From Mimachlamys varia (taxonomy: Eukaryota; Mollusca; Bivalvia; Pectinida; Pectinidae), in contig OX392527.1 of NCBI GenBank assembly GCA_947623455.1, positions 9,916,001 to 9,980,000 of the forward strand: a stretch of 64,000 bases of DNA, given 5' to 3'. Shown in pieces: positions 35,276 to 47,018 of this stretch. Numbering within the stretch: position 1 is the first letter of the stretch; each line of letters opens with the position of its first letter. The notes under the pieces were generated by a model that was given only the letters and a program-made list of their open reading frames with translations, did not search any database and was not told the DNA's origin. The position numbers and the translations under genes were made by a program.

Positions 35276-36890
35276 ACTTGCCTGACGAGGGTTTTCAGGT
35301 TTCTGTAACGCTTCTACATGACGAGGGTTTTCAGGTTTCTGTAAGACCTCTACATGAAGAGGGTTTTCAGGTTTAAGTAACACCTCTACATGACGAAGGT
35401 TTTCAGGTTTCTGTAACACCTTTACATGACAAGGGTTTTCAGGTTTTTGTAACACCTCTGTATGACGAGGGTTTTCAGGTTTCTGTAACACCTCTACAAG
35501 ACGAGGGTTTTCTGTAACACCTTTACATGACAGGAGTTTTCAGGTTTCTGTAACACCTTTACATGACAAGGGTTTTCAGGTTTCTGTAACTCCTCTACAT
35601 GACCAGGGTTTTCAGGTTTCTGTAAGACCTCTACATGACGAGGGTTTTCAGGTTTGTGTAACACATTTACATGACAGGAGTTTTCAGGTTTCTGTAACAC
35701 TCTACATGACGAGGGTTTTCAGGTTTCTGTAACAACTTTACATGACAAGGGTTTTCAGGTTTTTGTAACACCTCTGTATGACGAGGGTTTTCAGGTTTCT
35801 GTAACACCTCTACATGACGAGGGTTTTCTGTAACACCTTTACATGACAGGAGTTTTCAGGTTTCTGTAAGACCTCTACATGACAAGGGTTTTCAGGTTTC
35901 TGTAACTCCTCTACATGACCAGGGTTTTCAGGTTTCTGTAAGACCTCTACATGACGAGGGTTTTCAGGTTTGTGTAACACATTTACATGACAGGAGTTTT
36001 CAGGTTTCTGTAACACTCTACATGACGAGGGTTTTCAGGTTTGTGTAACACCTCTACATGACGAGGGTTTTCTGTAACACCTCTACATGACGAGGGTTTT
36101 CAGGTTTCTGTAAGACCTCTACATGACGAGGGTTTTCAGGTTTCTGTAAGACCTCTACATGACGAGGGTTTTCAGGTTTGTGTAACACCTCTACATGACG
36201 AGGGTTTTCAGGTTTCTGTAAGACCTCTACATGATGAGGGTTTTCAGGTTTCTGTAAGACCTCTATATGACGAGGGTTTTCAGGTTTCTGTAACACCTGT
36301 ACATGACGAGGGTTTTCAGGTTTCTGTAACACCTGTACATGACGAGGGTTTTCAGGTTTGTGTAACACCTCTACATGGTGAGGGTTTTCAGGTTTCTGTT
36401 AGACCTCTATATGAGGAGGGTTTTCAGGTTTCTGTAAGACCTCTACATGACGAGGGTTTTCAGGTTTGTGTAACACCTCTACATGACGAGGGTTTTCAGG
36501 TTTCAGTAACACCTCTACATGACGAGGGTTTTCAGGTTTCAGTAACACCTCTACATGACGAGGGTTTTCAGGTTTCTGTAACACCTCTACATGACGAGGG
36601 TTTTCAGGTTTCTGTAACACCTCTACATGACGAGGGTTTTCAGGTTTTTGTAACACCTCTACATGACGAGGGTTTTCAGGTTTCAGTAACACCTCTACAT
36701 GGTGAGGGTTTTCAGGTTTGTGTAACACCTCTACATGGTGAGGGTTTTCAGGTTTCAGTAACACCTCTACATGACGAGGGTTTCAGGTTTCAATAACACC
36801 TCTACATGACGAGGGTTTTCAGGTTTCTGTGACACCTCTACATGACGGGGTTTTCAGTAACACCTCTACATGACGAGGGTTTTCAGGTTG
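35276..36890. repeat. 36-bp minisatellite, ~45 copies
   Basis: Units of CATGACGAGGGTTTTCAGGT plus TTCTGTAACACCTCTA; some are shortened. Minus-strand ORFs with a 12-residue LQKPENPRHVEV repeat are period artefacts. A block with the same variants recurs at an offset of 316 bp (35494-35700 against 35810-36016). Each + strand unit has TTTTCAG|G, which resembles a weak 3' splice site. Confidence 0.96.
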
Positions 36891-38099
36891 CTGTTGATGG
36901 GTTTAACAGCTTAATTACATATAAATAAACATATTGAGAAGGACTACCCATTCTTAATTTATGGACCAATATTATTGACCTGTCGTAAAATGTTCACATT
37001 TAGGTGGAATAACATTCTCAAGCTCTATGCAGCAATAAAATTGATTTTGTGTGAATAAACATTTGGATGTTTTAAAAATGATTAATTGCTTGGCACAGAA
37101 TAAAAAACCGACAAGGTGCTACAGACATTGACAGGGAACAGAAGGCTTTTCACTAAAGCATGTTAGATACATCTCGGGTAAAACATTTATAAAACTTGCC
37201 AATTTCTCAAACATTCGAAGTGCAACAAATTTCATTTTATACTAACTGGTTACATACGAGACATTGGATAGCATTACTAACAATATCAGCCGGAGATGGC
37301 AGTGATCTACAGCACATGTGATCATCCTGTACGTGTTCCAGTGTCAGCGTATTAACCAACACCAACTTCCTCTACACTCAGTTATGTGCATGGCTGCCAT
37401 GAAATGCACAAGATCCAAAGGCTTCAACACAATGTTAGAGAAGAATGTTAAAATATCCTATTTTTATACCCAGAATGTTTAAAAGTTCCAGTCCTGTATC
37501 AGTTGTCAACAGAAAGAAGCATTGTGATTTTTATGTAAAATGTATGTGAGCTGGTTTAAGTGCCAAGCAAGAGCTGAGACTTTCTGTTTGGTAGTGCAGA
37601 CTTACACATCATTTAAATTAGAGAGAAAAGTTTACAGTAGAGATGTTTAGCTCACCTGCCCCAAAGGTACCCATATAGTGTGCAGTTTGATTTGAAACCA
37701 CATTCATGTTGGCTTGTGCCAGACTTACTTTGACTGTCAGCTTCATGTTGCATTTGAATGCATAATCTATGAGGCTACCTTCTGATTGTTTAGCTGGTTT
37801 CCATTTCAAATTCCCATAAACATTTTTCATTTTAAATTTTTACCTTATACATATATGGCTATGGCAGAATTTGGCAATCTTGACAATATCCTTTTATTTT
37901 GAGTTATTGTAAACATTCAGCTTAGTATACGTAGAAAGCCTGTAAACTTGTTTACCGTTCTGCTTCAAGATCATCATCTTAATTGGTATCAACACTAAAG
38001 CATAATTATGAGCAAGAGAAGCCAGCAGGGATAAGCATTTTATTACTGTGGTATTCACACTTATGTGGACATTTCATTTTTTGAAAACCTTTATGAAAC
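36891..38099. other. Intron sequence, nothing coding recognised
   Basis: AT-rich single-copy-looking DNA; a 70-codon minus ORF (37618-37830) is not supported by any motif. Confidence 0.6.
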
Positions 38100-39188
38100 A
38101 CTAGGTACATTAACTGTGTTTTGTACTTTCTGTCACACGGAACTGTTACCGTTAGAGTTATAGAACTAGGTTCCTTAACTGTGTTTTGTACTTTCTGTCC
38201 CACGGAACTGTTACCGTTAGAGTTATAGAACTAGGTACCTTAACTGTGTTTTGTACTTTCTGTCCCACGGAACTGTTACCATTAGAGTTATAGAACTAGG
38301 TTCCTTAACTGTGTTTTGTACTTTCTGTCCCACGGAACTGTTACCGTTAGAGTTATAGAACTAGGTTCCTTAACTGTGTTTTGTACTTTCTGTCACACGG
38401 AACTGTTACCGTTAGAGTTATAGAACTAGGTACCTTAACTGTGTTTTGTACTTTCTGTCACCAGAAACTGTTACCATTAGAGTTATAGAACTAGGTTCCT
38501 TAACTGTGTTTTGTTCTTTCTGTCACACGGAACTGTTACCGTTAGAGTTATAGAACTAGGTACCTCAACTGTGTTTTGTACTTTCTGTCACCAGGAACTG
38601 TTACCGTTAGAGTTATAGAACTAGGTTCCTTAACTGTGTTTTGTACTTTCTGTCACACGGAACTGTTACCGTTATAAGAGTTATAGAACTAGGTTCCTTA
38701 ACTGTGTTTTGTACTTTCTGTCACACGGAACTGTTACCGTTAGAGTTATAGAACTAGGTACCTTAACTGTGTTTTGTACTTTCTGTCACCAGAAACTGTT
38801 ACCATTAGAGTTATAGAACTAGGTTCCTTAACTGTGTTTTGTTCTTTCTGTCACACGGAACTGTTACCGTTAGAGTTATAGAACTAGGTACCTCAACTGT
38901 GTTTTGTACTTTCTGTCACCAGGAACTGTTACCGTTAGAGTTATAGAACTAGGTTCCTTAACTGTGTTTTGTACTTTCTGTCACACGGAACTGTTACCGT
39001 TATAAGAGTTATAGAACTAGGTTCCTTAACTGTGTTTTGTTCTTTCTGTCACACGGAACTGTTACCGTTAGAGTTATAGAACTAGGTTCCTTAACTGTGT
39101 TTTGTTCTTTCTGTCACACGGAACTGTTACCGTTATAAGAGTTAAAGAACTAGGTTCCTTAACTGTGTTTTGTACTTTCTGTCACCAG
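38100..39188 (+). repeat. 65-bp array of a BICC1 3' splice site plus exon start
   Basis: About 16 units precede the real acceptor. Each has TTCCTTAACTGTGTTTTGTA, CTTTCTGTC, then the acceptor region and GAACTGTTACCGTTAGAGTT, a diverged copy of the first bases of exon 39189-39428 (GAACTGTTGCCGTTGGTGTT). Most copies have lost the AG (CACACGGAAC or CCCACGGAAC); two keep CACCAGGAAC and two have CACCAGAAAC. All copies read ELLPLEL then TAG. A five-unit block with the same variants occurs twice (offset ~329). Confidence 0.94.
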
Positions 39189-39428
39189 GAACTGTTGCCG
39201 TTGGTGTTTATGTTTGAGTTACCAGTGTCGGGAGTACTGCAGCCTCTCCCCGACGCTTCGTCACCAACCATTCTGCAGCTACAACAGCAGTACAACGTCG
39301 CTATCAGCTTCCGCCAGCGACCTCGTGTCTATGCAACGACAGTGATTGTGAGGGGCACTGTATGTAACGCCAAGTCTGTGAAGGAGGGCACAGCTAGTCT
39401 TATGGAGCACCTAACAAGCAATGTGTCT
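39189..39428 (+). CDS. BICC1: BICC1 exon: KH-like domain
   Basis: The 240-nt exon (80 codons) starts ELLPLVFMFELPVSGVLQPL and ends KEGTASLMEHLTSNVS. It corresponds to the human segment ELLPLVLMFELPIAGILQPV through VKEGTAMLLEHL, a KH-like domain that lacks the GXXG loop and serves in protein contacts. The acceptor TTTCTGTCACCAG and donor TCT|GTAAGTA are canonical, phase 0 at both ends. About sixteen tandem copies of the acceptor plus the first coding bases lie immediately upstream. Only the final copy continues into the open reading frame; the others carry an in-frame TAG after seven codons. Confidence 0.95.
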
Positions 39429-39680
39429 GTAAGTATATCTGTCTGACTATCTCCTGAACAGTCGTATTGTCAAGGAGTGTTATTTCATAGCAATCTGTAT
39501 GTGTTTTCCATCTCAACATCACAGTTTGTCTACATTAAAGGCAATGTATGTATGCTGTCTCACAACTTGTATCACAGGCAGTATACCTATTATGCATCTG
39601 TCTGTGTGTCTCTCCGTCCATGTCTCCCATTATTTTACGTAGAATATCTATACCAAATATATACCAAAATCATATTGTTT

Positions 39681-42600
39681 TATACCATATGTACAGAGTT
39701 ACCGCCCTTTGTTCGTGCTATATGTACAGAGTTACCGTCTTTGTTTGCCCCATATGTACAGAGTTACCGTCCTTTGTTTGCCCGATGTGTACAGAGTTAC
39801 TGTCTTTTGTTCGTGCTATATGTACAGAGTTACCGCCCTTTGTTCGTGCTATATGTACAGAGTTACAGTCCTTTGTTTGCCCCATATGTACAGAGTTACC
39901 GTCCTTTGTTTGCCCCTTATGTACAGAGTTACTGTCTTTTGTTCGTGCTATATGTACAGAGTTACCATCCTTTGTTTGCCCCATATGTACAGAGTTTCTG
40001 CTCTTTGTTTGCCCAATGTGTACAGAGTTACCGTCCATTGTTTGCCCAATATGTACTGAGTTACCGTTCTTTGTTTGCCCGATGTGTACAGAGTTACTGT
40101 CTTTGTTTGCCCAATATGTACTGAGTTACCGTTCTTTGTTTGCCCAATGTGTACTGAGTTACCGTCCATTGTTTGCCCGATGTGTACAGAGTTACCGTCC
40201 TTTGTTTGCCCAATATGTACTGAGTTACCGTCCATTGTTTGCCCGATGTGTACAGAGTTACCGTCCTTTGTTTGCCGGATGTGTACAGAGTTACCGTCCT
40301 TTGTTTGTTCCATATGTAAAGAGTTACAGTCCTTTGTTCGTTCCATATGTACAGAGTTACCGTCCTTTGTTTGCCCGATGTGTACAGAGTTACTGTCTTT
40401 GTTTGCCCAATGTGTACTGAGTTACCGTCCTTTGTTTGCCCAATGTGTACTGAGTTACCGGCCATTGTTTGCCCGATGTGAGCTGAGTTACCATCCATTG
40501 TTTGCCCAATATGTACTGAGTTACCGTCCTTTGTTTGCCCAATATGTATTGAGTTACCGTCCATTGTTTGCCCGATGTGTACAGAGTTACCGTCCTTTGT
40601 TTGCCCGATGTGTACAGAGTTACCGTCCTTTGTTTGTTCCATATGTACAGAGTTGCTGCTCTTTGTTTGCCCAATGTGTACAGAGTTACCGTCCATTGTT
40701 TGCCCAATATGTACTGAGTTACCGTCCATTGTTTGCCCGATGTGTACAGAGTTACCGTCCTTTGTTTGCCCAATATGTACTGAGTTACCGTCCATTGTTT
40801 GCCCGATGTGTACAGAGTTACCGTCCTTTGTTTGCCCTATGTGTACAGAGTTACCGTCCTTTGTTTGTTCCATATGTAAAGAGTTACAGTCCTTTGTTCG
40901 TTCCATATGTACAGAGTTACCGTCCTTTGTTTGCCCGATGTGTACAGAGTTACTGTCTTTGTTTGCCCAATATGTACTGAGTTACCGTCCTTTGTTTGCC
41001 CAATGTGTACTGAGTTACCGGCCATTGTTTGCCCGATGTGAGCTGAGTTACCATCCATTGTTTGCCCAATATGTACTGAGTTACCGTCCTTTGTTTGCCC
41101 AATATGTATTGAGTTACCGTCCATTGTTTGCCCGATGTGTACAGAGTTACCGTCCTTTGTTTGCCCGATGTGTACAGAGTTACCGTCCTTTGTTTGTTCC
41201 ATATGTACAGAGTTGCTGCTCTTTGTTTGCCCAATGTGTACAGAGTTACCGTCCATTGTTTGCCCAATATGTACTGAGTTACCGTTCTTTGTTTGCCCGA
41301 TGTGTACAGAGTTACTGTCTTTGTTTGCCCGATGTGTACAGAGTTACCGTCCTTTGTTTGCCCGATGTGAGCTGAGTTACCGTTCTTTGTTTGCCCGATG
41401 TGTACAGAGTTACCGTCCTTTGTTTGCCCGATGTGAGCTGAGTTACCGTCCTTTGTTTGCCCGATGTGTACAGAGTTACCGTCCTTTGTTTGCCCGATGT
41501 GTACAGAGTTACTGTCTTTGTTTGTTCCATATGTAAAGAGTTACAGTCCTTTGTTCGTTCCATATGTACAGAGTTACCGTCCTTTGTTTGCCCGATGTGT
41601 ACAGAGTTACTGTCTTTTGTTTGCCCAATGTGTACAGAGTTACCGTCCTTTGTTTGCCCGATGTGAGCTGAGTTACCGTCTATTGTTTGCCCGATGTGTA
41701 CAGAGTTACCGTCCTTTGTTTGCCCGATGTGAGCTGAGTTACTGTCCTTTGTTTGCCCGATGTGTACATAGTTACCGTCCTTTGTTTGCCCGATGTGTAC
41801 AGAGTTACTGTCTTTGTTTGTTCCATATGTAAAGAGTTACCGTCCTTTGTTCGTGCTATGTGTACAGAGTTACCGCCCTTTGTTTGCCCGATGTGAGCTG
41901 AGTAACCGTCCTTTGTTTGCCCCATGTGTACAGAGTTACCGTCCTTTGTTTGCCCGATGTGTACAGAGTTACTGTCTTTTGTTTGCCCGATGTGAGCTGA
42001 GTTACCGTCCTTTGTTTGCCCCATATGTACAGAGTTACCGTCCTTTGTTTGCCCCATATGTACAGAGTTACTGTCTTTTGTTCGTGCTATATGTACAGAG
42101 TTACCGTCCTTTGTTTGCCCCATATGTACAGAGTTTCTGCTCTTTGTTTGCCCAATGTGTACAGAGTTACCGTCCATTGTTTGCCCAATATGTACTGAGT
42201 TACCGTTCTTTGTTTGCCCGATGTGTACAGAGTTACTGTCTTTGTTTGCCCAATATGTACTGAGTTACCGTTCTTTGTTTGCCCAATGTGTACTGAGTTA
42301 CCGGCCATTGTTTGCCCGATGTGAGCTGAGTTACCATCCATTGTTTGCCCAATATGTACTGAGTTACCGTCCTTTGTTTGCCCAATATGTACTGAGTTAC
42401 CGTCCATTGTTTGCCCAATATGTACTGAGTTACCGTCCTTTGTTTGCCCGATGTGTACAGAGTTACTGTCTTTTGTTCGTTCCATATGTAAAGAGTTACA
42501 GTCCTTTGTTCGTTCCATATGTACAGAGTTACCGTCCTTTGTTTGCCCGATGTGTACAGAGTTACTGTCTTTTGTTTGCCCGATGTGTACAGAGTTACCA

Positions 42601-44410
42601 TCCTTTGTTTGCCCGATGTGAGCTGAGTTACTGTCCATTGTTTGCCCGATGTGTACAAAGTTACCGTCCTTTGTTTGCCCGATGTGAGCTGAGTTACCGT
42701 CCATTGTTTGCCCGATGTGTACAGAGTTAACGTCCTTTGTTTGCCCGATGTGAGCTGAGTTACTGTCCATTGTTTGCCCGATGTGTACAGAGTTACCGTC
42801 CTTTGTTTGCCCGATGTGAGCTGAGTTACCGTCCTTTGTTTGCCCGATGTGTACAGAGTTACCGTCCTTTGTTTGCCCGATGTGTACAGAGTTCCTGTCT
42901 TTGTTTGTTCCATATGTAAAGAGTTACAGTCCTTTGTTCGTTCCATATGTACAGAGTTACCGTCCATTGTTTGCCCGATGTGTACAGAGTTACCGTCCTT
43001 TGTTTGCCCGATGTGAGCTGAGTTACCGTCCATTGTTTGCCCGATGTGTACAGAGTTACCATCCTTTGTTTGCCCGATGTGAGCTGAGTTACCGTCCTTT
43101 GTTTGCCCGATGTGTACAGAGTTACCGTCCTTTGTTTGCCCGATGTGTACAGAGTTACTGTCTTTGTTTGTTCCATATGTAAAGAGTTACCGTCCTTTGT
43201 TCGTGCTATTTGTACAGAGTTACCGCCCTTTGTTTGCCCGATGTGAGCTGAGTTACCGTCCTTTGTTTGCCCGATGTGTACAGAGTTACCGTCCTTTGTT
43301 TTCCCCATGTGTACAGAGTTACCGTCCTTTGTTTGCCCGATGTGTACAGAGTTACTGTCTTTTGTTTGCCCGATGTGAGCTGAGTTACCGTCCATTGTTT
43401 GCCCGATGTGTACAGAGTTACCGTCCTTTGTTTGCCCGATGTGTACAGAGTTACCGTCCTTTGTTTGCCCGATGTGTACAGAGTTACCGTCCATTGTTTG
43501 CCCGATGTGTACAGAGTTACCGTCCTTTGTTTGCCCGATGTGAGCTGAGTTACCGTCCTTTGTTTGCCCGATGTGTACAGAGTTACCGTCCTTTGTTTGC
43601 CCGATGTGTACAGAGTTACTGTCTTTGTTTGTTCCATGTGTACAGAGTTACCGTCCTTTGTTTGCCCGATGTGTACAGAGTTACTGTCTTTTGTTTGCCC
43701 GATGTGAGCTGAGTTACCGTCCATTGTTTGCCCGATGTGTACAGAGTTACCGTCCTTTGTTTGCCCGATGTGTACAGAGTTACCGTCCTTTGTTTGCCCC
43801 ATATGTACAGAGTTACTGTCCATTGTTTGCCCGATGTGTACAGAGTTACCGTCCTTTGTTTGCCCGATGTGAGCTGAGTTACCGTCCATTGTTTGCCCGA
43901 TGTGTACAGAGTTACCGTCCTTTGTTTGCCTGATGTGAGCTGAGTTACCGTCCTTTGTTTGCCCGATGTGTACAGAGTTACCGTCCTTTGTTTGCCCGAT
44001 GTGTACAGAGTTACTGTCTTTGTTTGTTCCATATGTAAAGAGTTACCGTCCTTTGTTCGTGCTATATGTACAGAGTTACCGCCCTTTGTTTGCCCGATGT
44101 GAGCTGAGTTACCGTCCTTTGTTTGCCCGATGTGAGCTGAGTTACCGTCCTTTGTTTGCCCGATGTGTACAGAGTTACCGTCCTTTATTTGCCCGATGTG
44201 AGCTGAGTTACCGTTCTTTGTTTGCCCGATGTGAGCTGAGTTACCGTCCTTTGTTTGCCCGATGTGTACAGAGTTACCGTTCTTTGTTCGTTCCATATGT
44301 AAAGAGTTACAGTCCTTTGTTCGTTCCATATGTACAGAGTTACCGTCCTTTGTTCGTTCCATATGTACAGAGTTACTGTCCTTTGTTTGCCCAATGTGTA
44401 CAGAGTTACC
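39681..44410. repeat. 33-bp minisatellite, ~143 copies
   Basis: Units of GTACAGAGTTACCGTCCTTT plus GTTTGCCCGATGT, with GAGCTGAG and TTCCATATGTAAAGAG variants. As 33 is a multiple of three, many ORFs (up to 301 codons) are open on both strands; all are artefacts. The rare variant GAGTTACCGG occurs at 40452, 41012 and 42294, showing a 560-bp (17-unit) block copy plus a further one. Confidence 0.97.
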
Positions 44411-44643
44411 TCCCTTCAGGCCATATTTTATACCCTCGTCCCACAATTATAAGGTTTAGTACACAAAGACTTTAGGGATGGTGTGTTGTTTTTGCCTAAA
44501 GTTTGATGTCAGAGTTATGGCCCTTTCCGTCTTTCTCATACCAAAATTTGTCTGGGTGCAGGCAATCATCAGATACTTGCCATACATACACTGTTGGCCA
44601 CTAAGTGATTAGTCAGTATTGAATGTGGTTTTCTGTGTCTCAG
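44411..44643. other. Intron sequence before the second GXXG KH exon
   Basis: Short single-copy intron end with a pyrimidine-rich acceptor (TTTTCTGTGTCTCAG). Confidence 0.7.
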
Positions 44644-44856
44644 GCACCACTGCCGGTCAGTATGCAGCTAGAGATTGCCCCTCAGCACCACTTGTTCATC
44701 ATTGGCCGAGGTGGTATGAACGTGAAGCAGATTATGACGAGGACAGGGGCGAGTATCCACTTTCCGGATCCCACCACTGTCACGCCTCAGAGAAAGGGCA
44801 CCTTCTACATCACTGGTAACATAGAGAGTGTATTCCTGGCACGCCAGCATCTCATC
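44644..44856 (+). CDS. BICC1: BICC1 exon: second canonical KH domain (GRGG)
   Basis: The 213-nt exon (71 codons) begins APLPVSMQLEIAPQHHLFII. The GXXG loop reads GRGG (human GRNG) and is followed by MNVKQIMTRTGASIHFPDP, then a KGTFYITGNIESVFLARQHL strand-helix end. Acceptor TTCTGTGTCTCAG; donor ATC|GTAAGT, phase 0 at both ends. Residue identity to vertebrate Bicaudal-C is high around the loop and the IHFPDP motif. Confidence 0.96.
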
Positions 44857-45096
44857 GTAAGTTATCAACCTGTTCACAGATTTCCTCAATGATTTGGATA
44901 AAAAAAAACTACATAAATCTTATTAATGTTCACAGTCTAGGCCACTGCTTTATCAGGGTTAGTCTTGGCCTTTATTGAAGAACAACTCCAAATCAAAAGT
45001 TCATTCTTTGTGCTAAACTGTATTAGATATTTTGAGATTGTAACAAAGTTGTCCTATTACAATGACCCCAGTTGATCAACAAATTTTCAAATAGTG

Positions 45097-45822
45097 TAAC
45101 TCATGTGAATGAATTCTGGTAACTTAGCAGCAGTGACTGATGTGAATGACTTCTGGTAACTTAGCAGCAGTGACTCATGTAAATGACTTCTGGTAACTAA
45201 GCAGCAGTGACAGATGTGAATGACTTCTGGTAACTTAGCAGCAGTGACAGATGTTAATGACTTCTGGTAACATAGCAGCAGTGACTGACTGATGTGAATG
45301 ACTTCTGGTAACTTAGCAGCAGTGACTGACAGATGTGAATGACTTCTTGTAACTTAGCAGCAGTGACTGATGTGAATGACTTCTGGTAACTTAGCAGCAG
45401 TGACTCATGTAAATGACTTCTGGTAACTAAGCAGCAGTGACAGATGTGAATGACTTCTGGTAACTTAGCAGCAGTGACAGATGTTAATGACTTCTGGTAA
45501 CATAGCATCAGTGACTGACTGATGTGAATGACTTCTGGTAACTTAGCAGCAGTGACAGATGTTAATGACTTCTGGTAACATAGCATCAGTGACTGACTGA
45601 TGTGAATGACTTCTGGTAACTTAGCAGCAGTGACTGACAGATGTGAATGACTTCTTGTAACTTAGCAGCAGTGACTGATGTTAATAACTTCTTGTAACTT
45701 AGCAGCAGTGGCAGATGTTAATGACTTCTGGTAACTTAGCAGCAGTGACAGATGTTAATGACTTCTGGTAACTTAGCAGCAGTGACAGATGTTAATGACT
45801 TCTGGTAACTTAGCAGCAGAAA
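45097..45822. repeat. ~36-41-bp minisatellite, ~20 copies
   Basis: Units of TGAATGACTTCTGGTAACTT plus AGCAGCAGTGACTGATG. Variants (CATAGCAGC, CTCATGTAAATG) recur in the same order about 235 bp apart, so a block was duplicated. It lies in the intron 44857-45934. Confidence 0.95.
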
Positions 45823-45934
45823 TCTTTCTGATCTGATACACATAGTCACACATAAGGCTGTGATATTGTACAATAATCTACGAAACGTTGTTAATGTTGT
45901 ATCTTGGATGACATGTGCTGAATTTCCTTTACAG

Positions 45935-45992
45935 GGTTGTCTGCCCCTGGTCCTTATGTTTGATGTAAAAGATGAGATAGACATGGATCAAG
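45935..45992 (+). CDS. BICC1: BICC1 exon: GCLPLVLMFDVKDEI segment
   Basis: A 58-nt exon with acceptor TTCCTTTACAG and donor AAG|GTAAAG encodes GCLPLVLMFDVKDEIDMDQ and leaves one G (phase 1). The human counterpart begins GCLPLVLMFDMKEEIEVD. It opens the second KH-like domain. Confidence 0.95.
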
Positions 45993-46450
45993 GTAAAGTC
46001 TTTGTGTTGAGTTCTTCAAATTGTAGGATAGATATCTTAGTTATATCTTTAATTGTTCAGTTTTAAGATACCAGGTAGATATATGTTCTTCTGTACTTGG
46101 TAATATTCATGAAATAAAGCTGGAAATAAAACATCAGAAGTTAATTTCTGAATAATAGAAAAGATCAGTCTTCATTCAGATTGAATTTTAATAAGATCTG
46201 AATTTTAGTGGTAGAAATTGAAATCTCAATAAGTTGATACTGGTATCCATTATGTGGGTAAACCAATACATCCGAAGCATCTTGTCCAGAAGAGGTATAT
46301 GTACTTCAACGAGATGTGTAATATATCACTCACATGTTTGTACCCTCAAGGTCAACGTCACAGTAAGAGGTTAAATTGTGGTTCAGTTATACAACCATTG
46401 TGTGAACCAATATTTCTGAACTACTGTTCTGAACAATTTGTCTTTTCCAG
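45993..46450. other. BICC1 intron, nothing further recognised
   Basis: The only long-repeat-free intron between BICC1 exons in the window (458 bp). It begins AAG|GTAAAG and ends TTTTCCAG. Confidence 0.8.
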
Positions 46451-46524
46451 CTCGCATAACGCAACTGATGGAGCAGCTTGATGTCTTTATCAGTGTCAAA
46501 CCAAAACCCAAACAACCAAGCAAG
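46451..46524 (+). CDS. BICC1: BICC1 exon: QLMEQLDVFIS and KPKPKQPSK linker
   Basis: A 74-nt exon with acceptor CTTTTCCAG completes an Ala codon with the G from the preceding exon and continues RITQLMEQLDVFISVKPKPK then QPSK. Human BICC1 has AQLMEQLDVFISIKPKPKQP followed by SK. The donor is AAG|GTATGT and the exit phase is 0. The last 27 nt of the exon plus 11 nt of intron form the 38-bp unit of the downstream array. Confidence 0.95.
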
Positions 46525-47018
46525 GTATGTCCTCTAAACCAAAACCCAAACAACCAAGGAAGGTACGTCCTACTAACCAAAACCAAAACAACCAAGCAAG
46601 GTATGTCCTCCTAACCAAAACCAAAACAACCAAGCAAGGTATGTCCTCCAAACCAAAACCCAAACAACCAAGCAAGGTATGTCCTCTAAACCAAAACCAA
46701 AACAACCAAGCAAGGTACGTCCTCCTAACCAAAACCCAAACAACCAAGGAAGGTACGTCCTACTAACCAAAACCAAAACAACCAAGCAAGGTACATCCTC
46801 CTTACCAAAACCCAAACAACCAAGCAAGGTACGTCCTCCTAACCAAAACCCAAACAACCAAGCAAGGTACGTCCTCCTAACCAAAACCCAAACAACCAAG
46901 CAAGGTATGTTCTACTAACCAAAACCCAAACAACCAAGCAAGGTATGTTCTACTAACCAAAACCCAAACAACCAAGCAAGGTATGTTCTACTAACCAAAA
47001 CCCAAACAACCCAGCAAA
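46498..47018 (+). repeat. 38-bp array of the BICC1 exon end plus 5' splice site, ~13 copies
   Basis: Each unit is the last 27 nt of exon 46451-46524 (AAACCAAAACCCAAACAACC then AAGCAAG) plus 11 nt of intron (GTATGTCCTCT). The real donor GT is at 46525; the next is at 46563. Most copies keep AAG|GTATGT or AAG|GTACGT. Donors one or two units down would shift the frame, and TAA at 46612-46614 stops readthrough before the third. Confidence 0.96.

Noticed and set aside
35273..36764. Minus-strand ORFs with LQKPENPRHVEV repeats
   Set aside because: 36-bp period artefact, broken by shortened units.
37618..37830. 70-codon minus-strand ORF in a BICC1 intron
   Set aside because: No domain, no homology recognised, no promoter or splice support.
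39477..44475. Long ORFs on both strands (up to 301 codons) with 11-residue repeats
   Set aside because: Artefacts of the 33-bp period; they lie inside a BICC1 intron.
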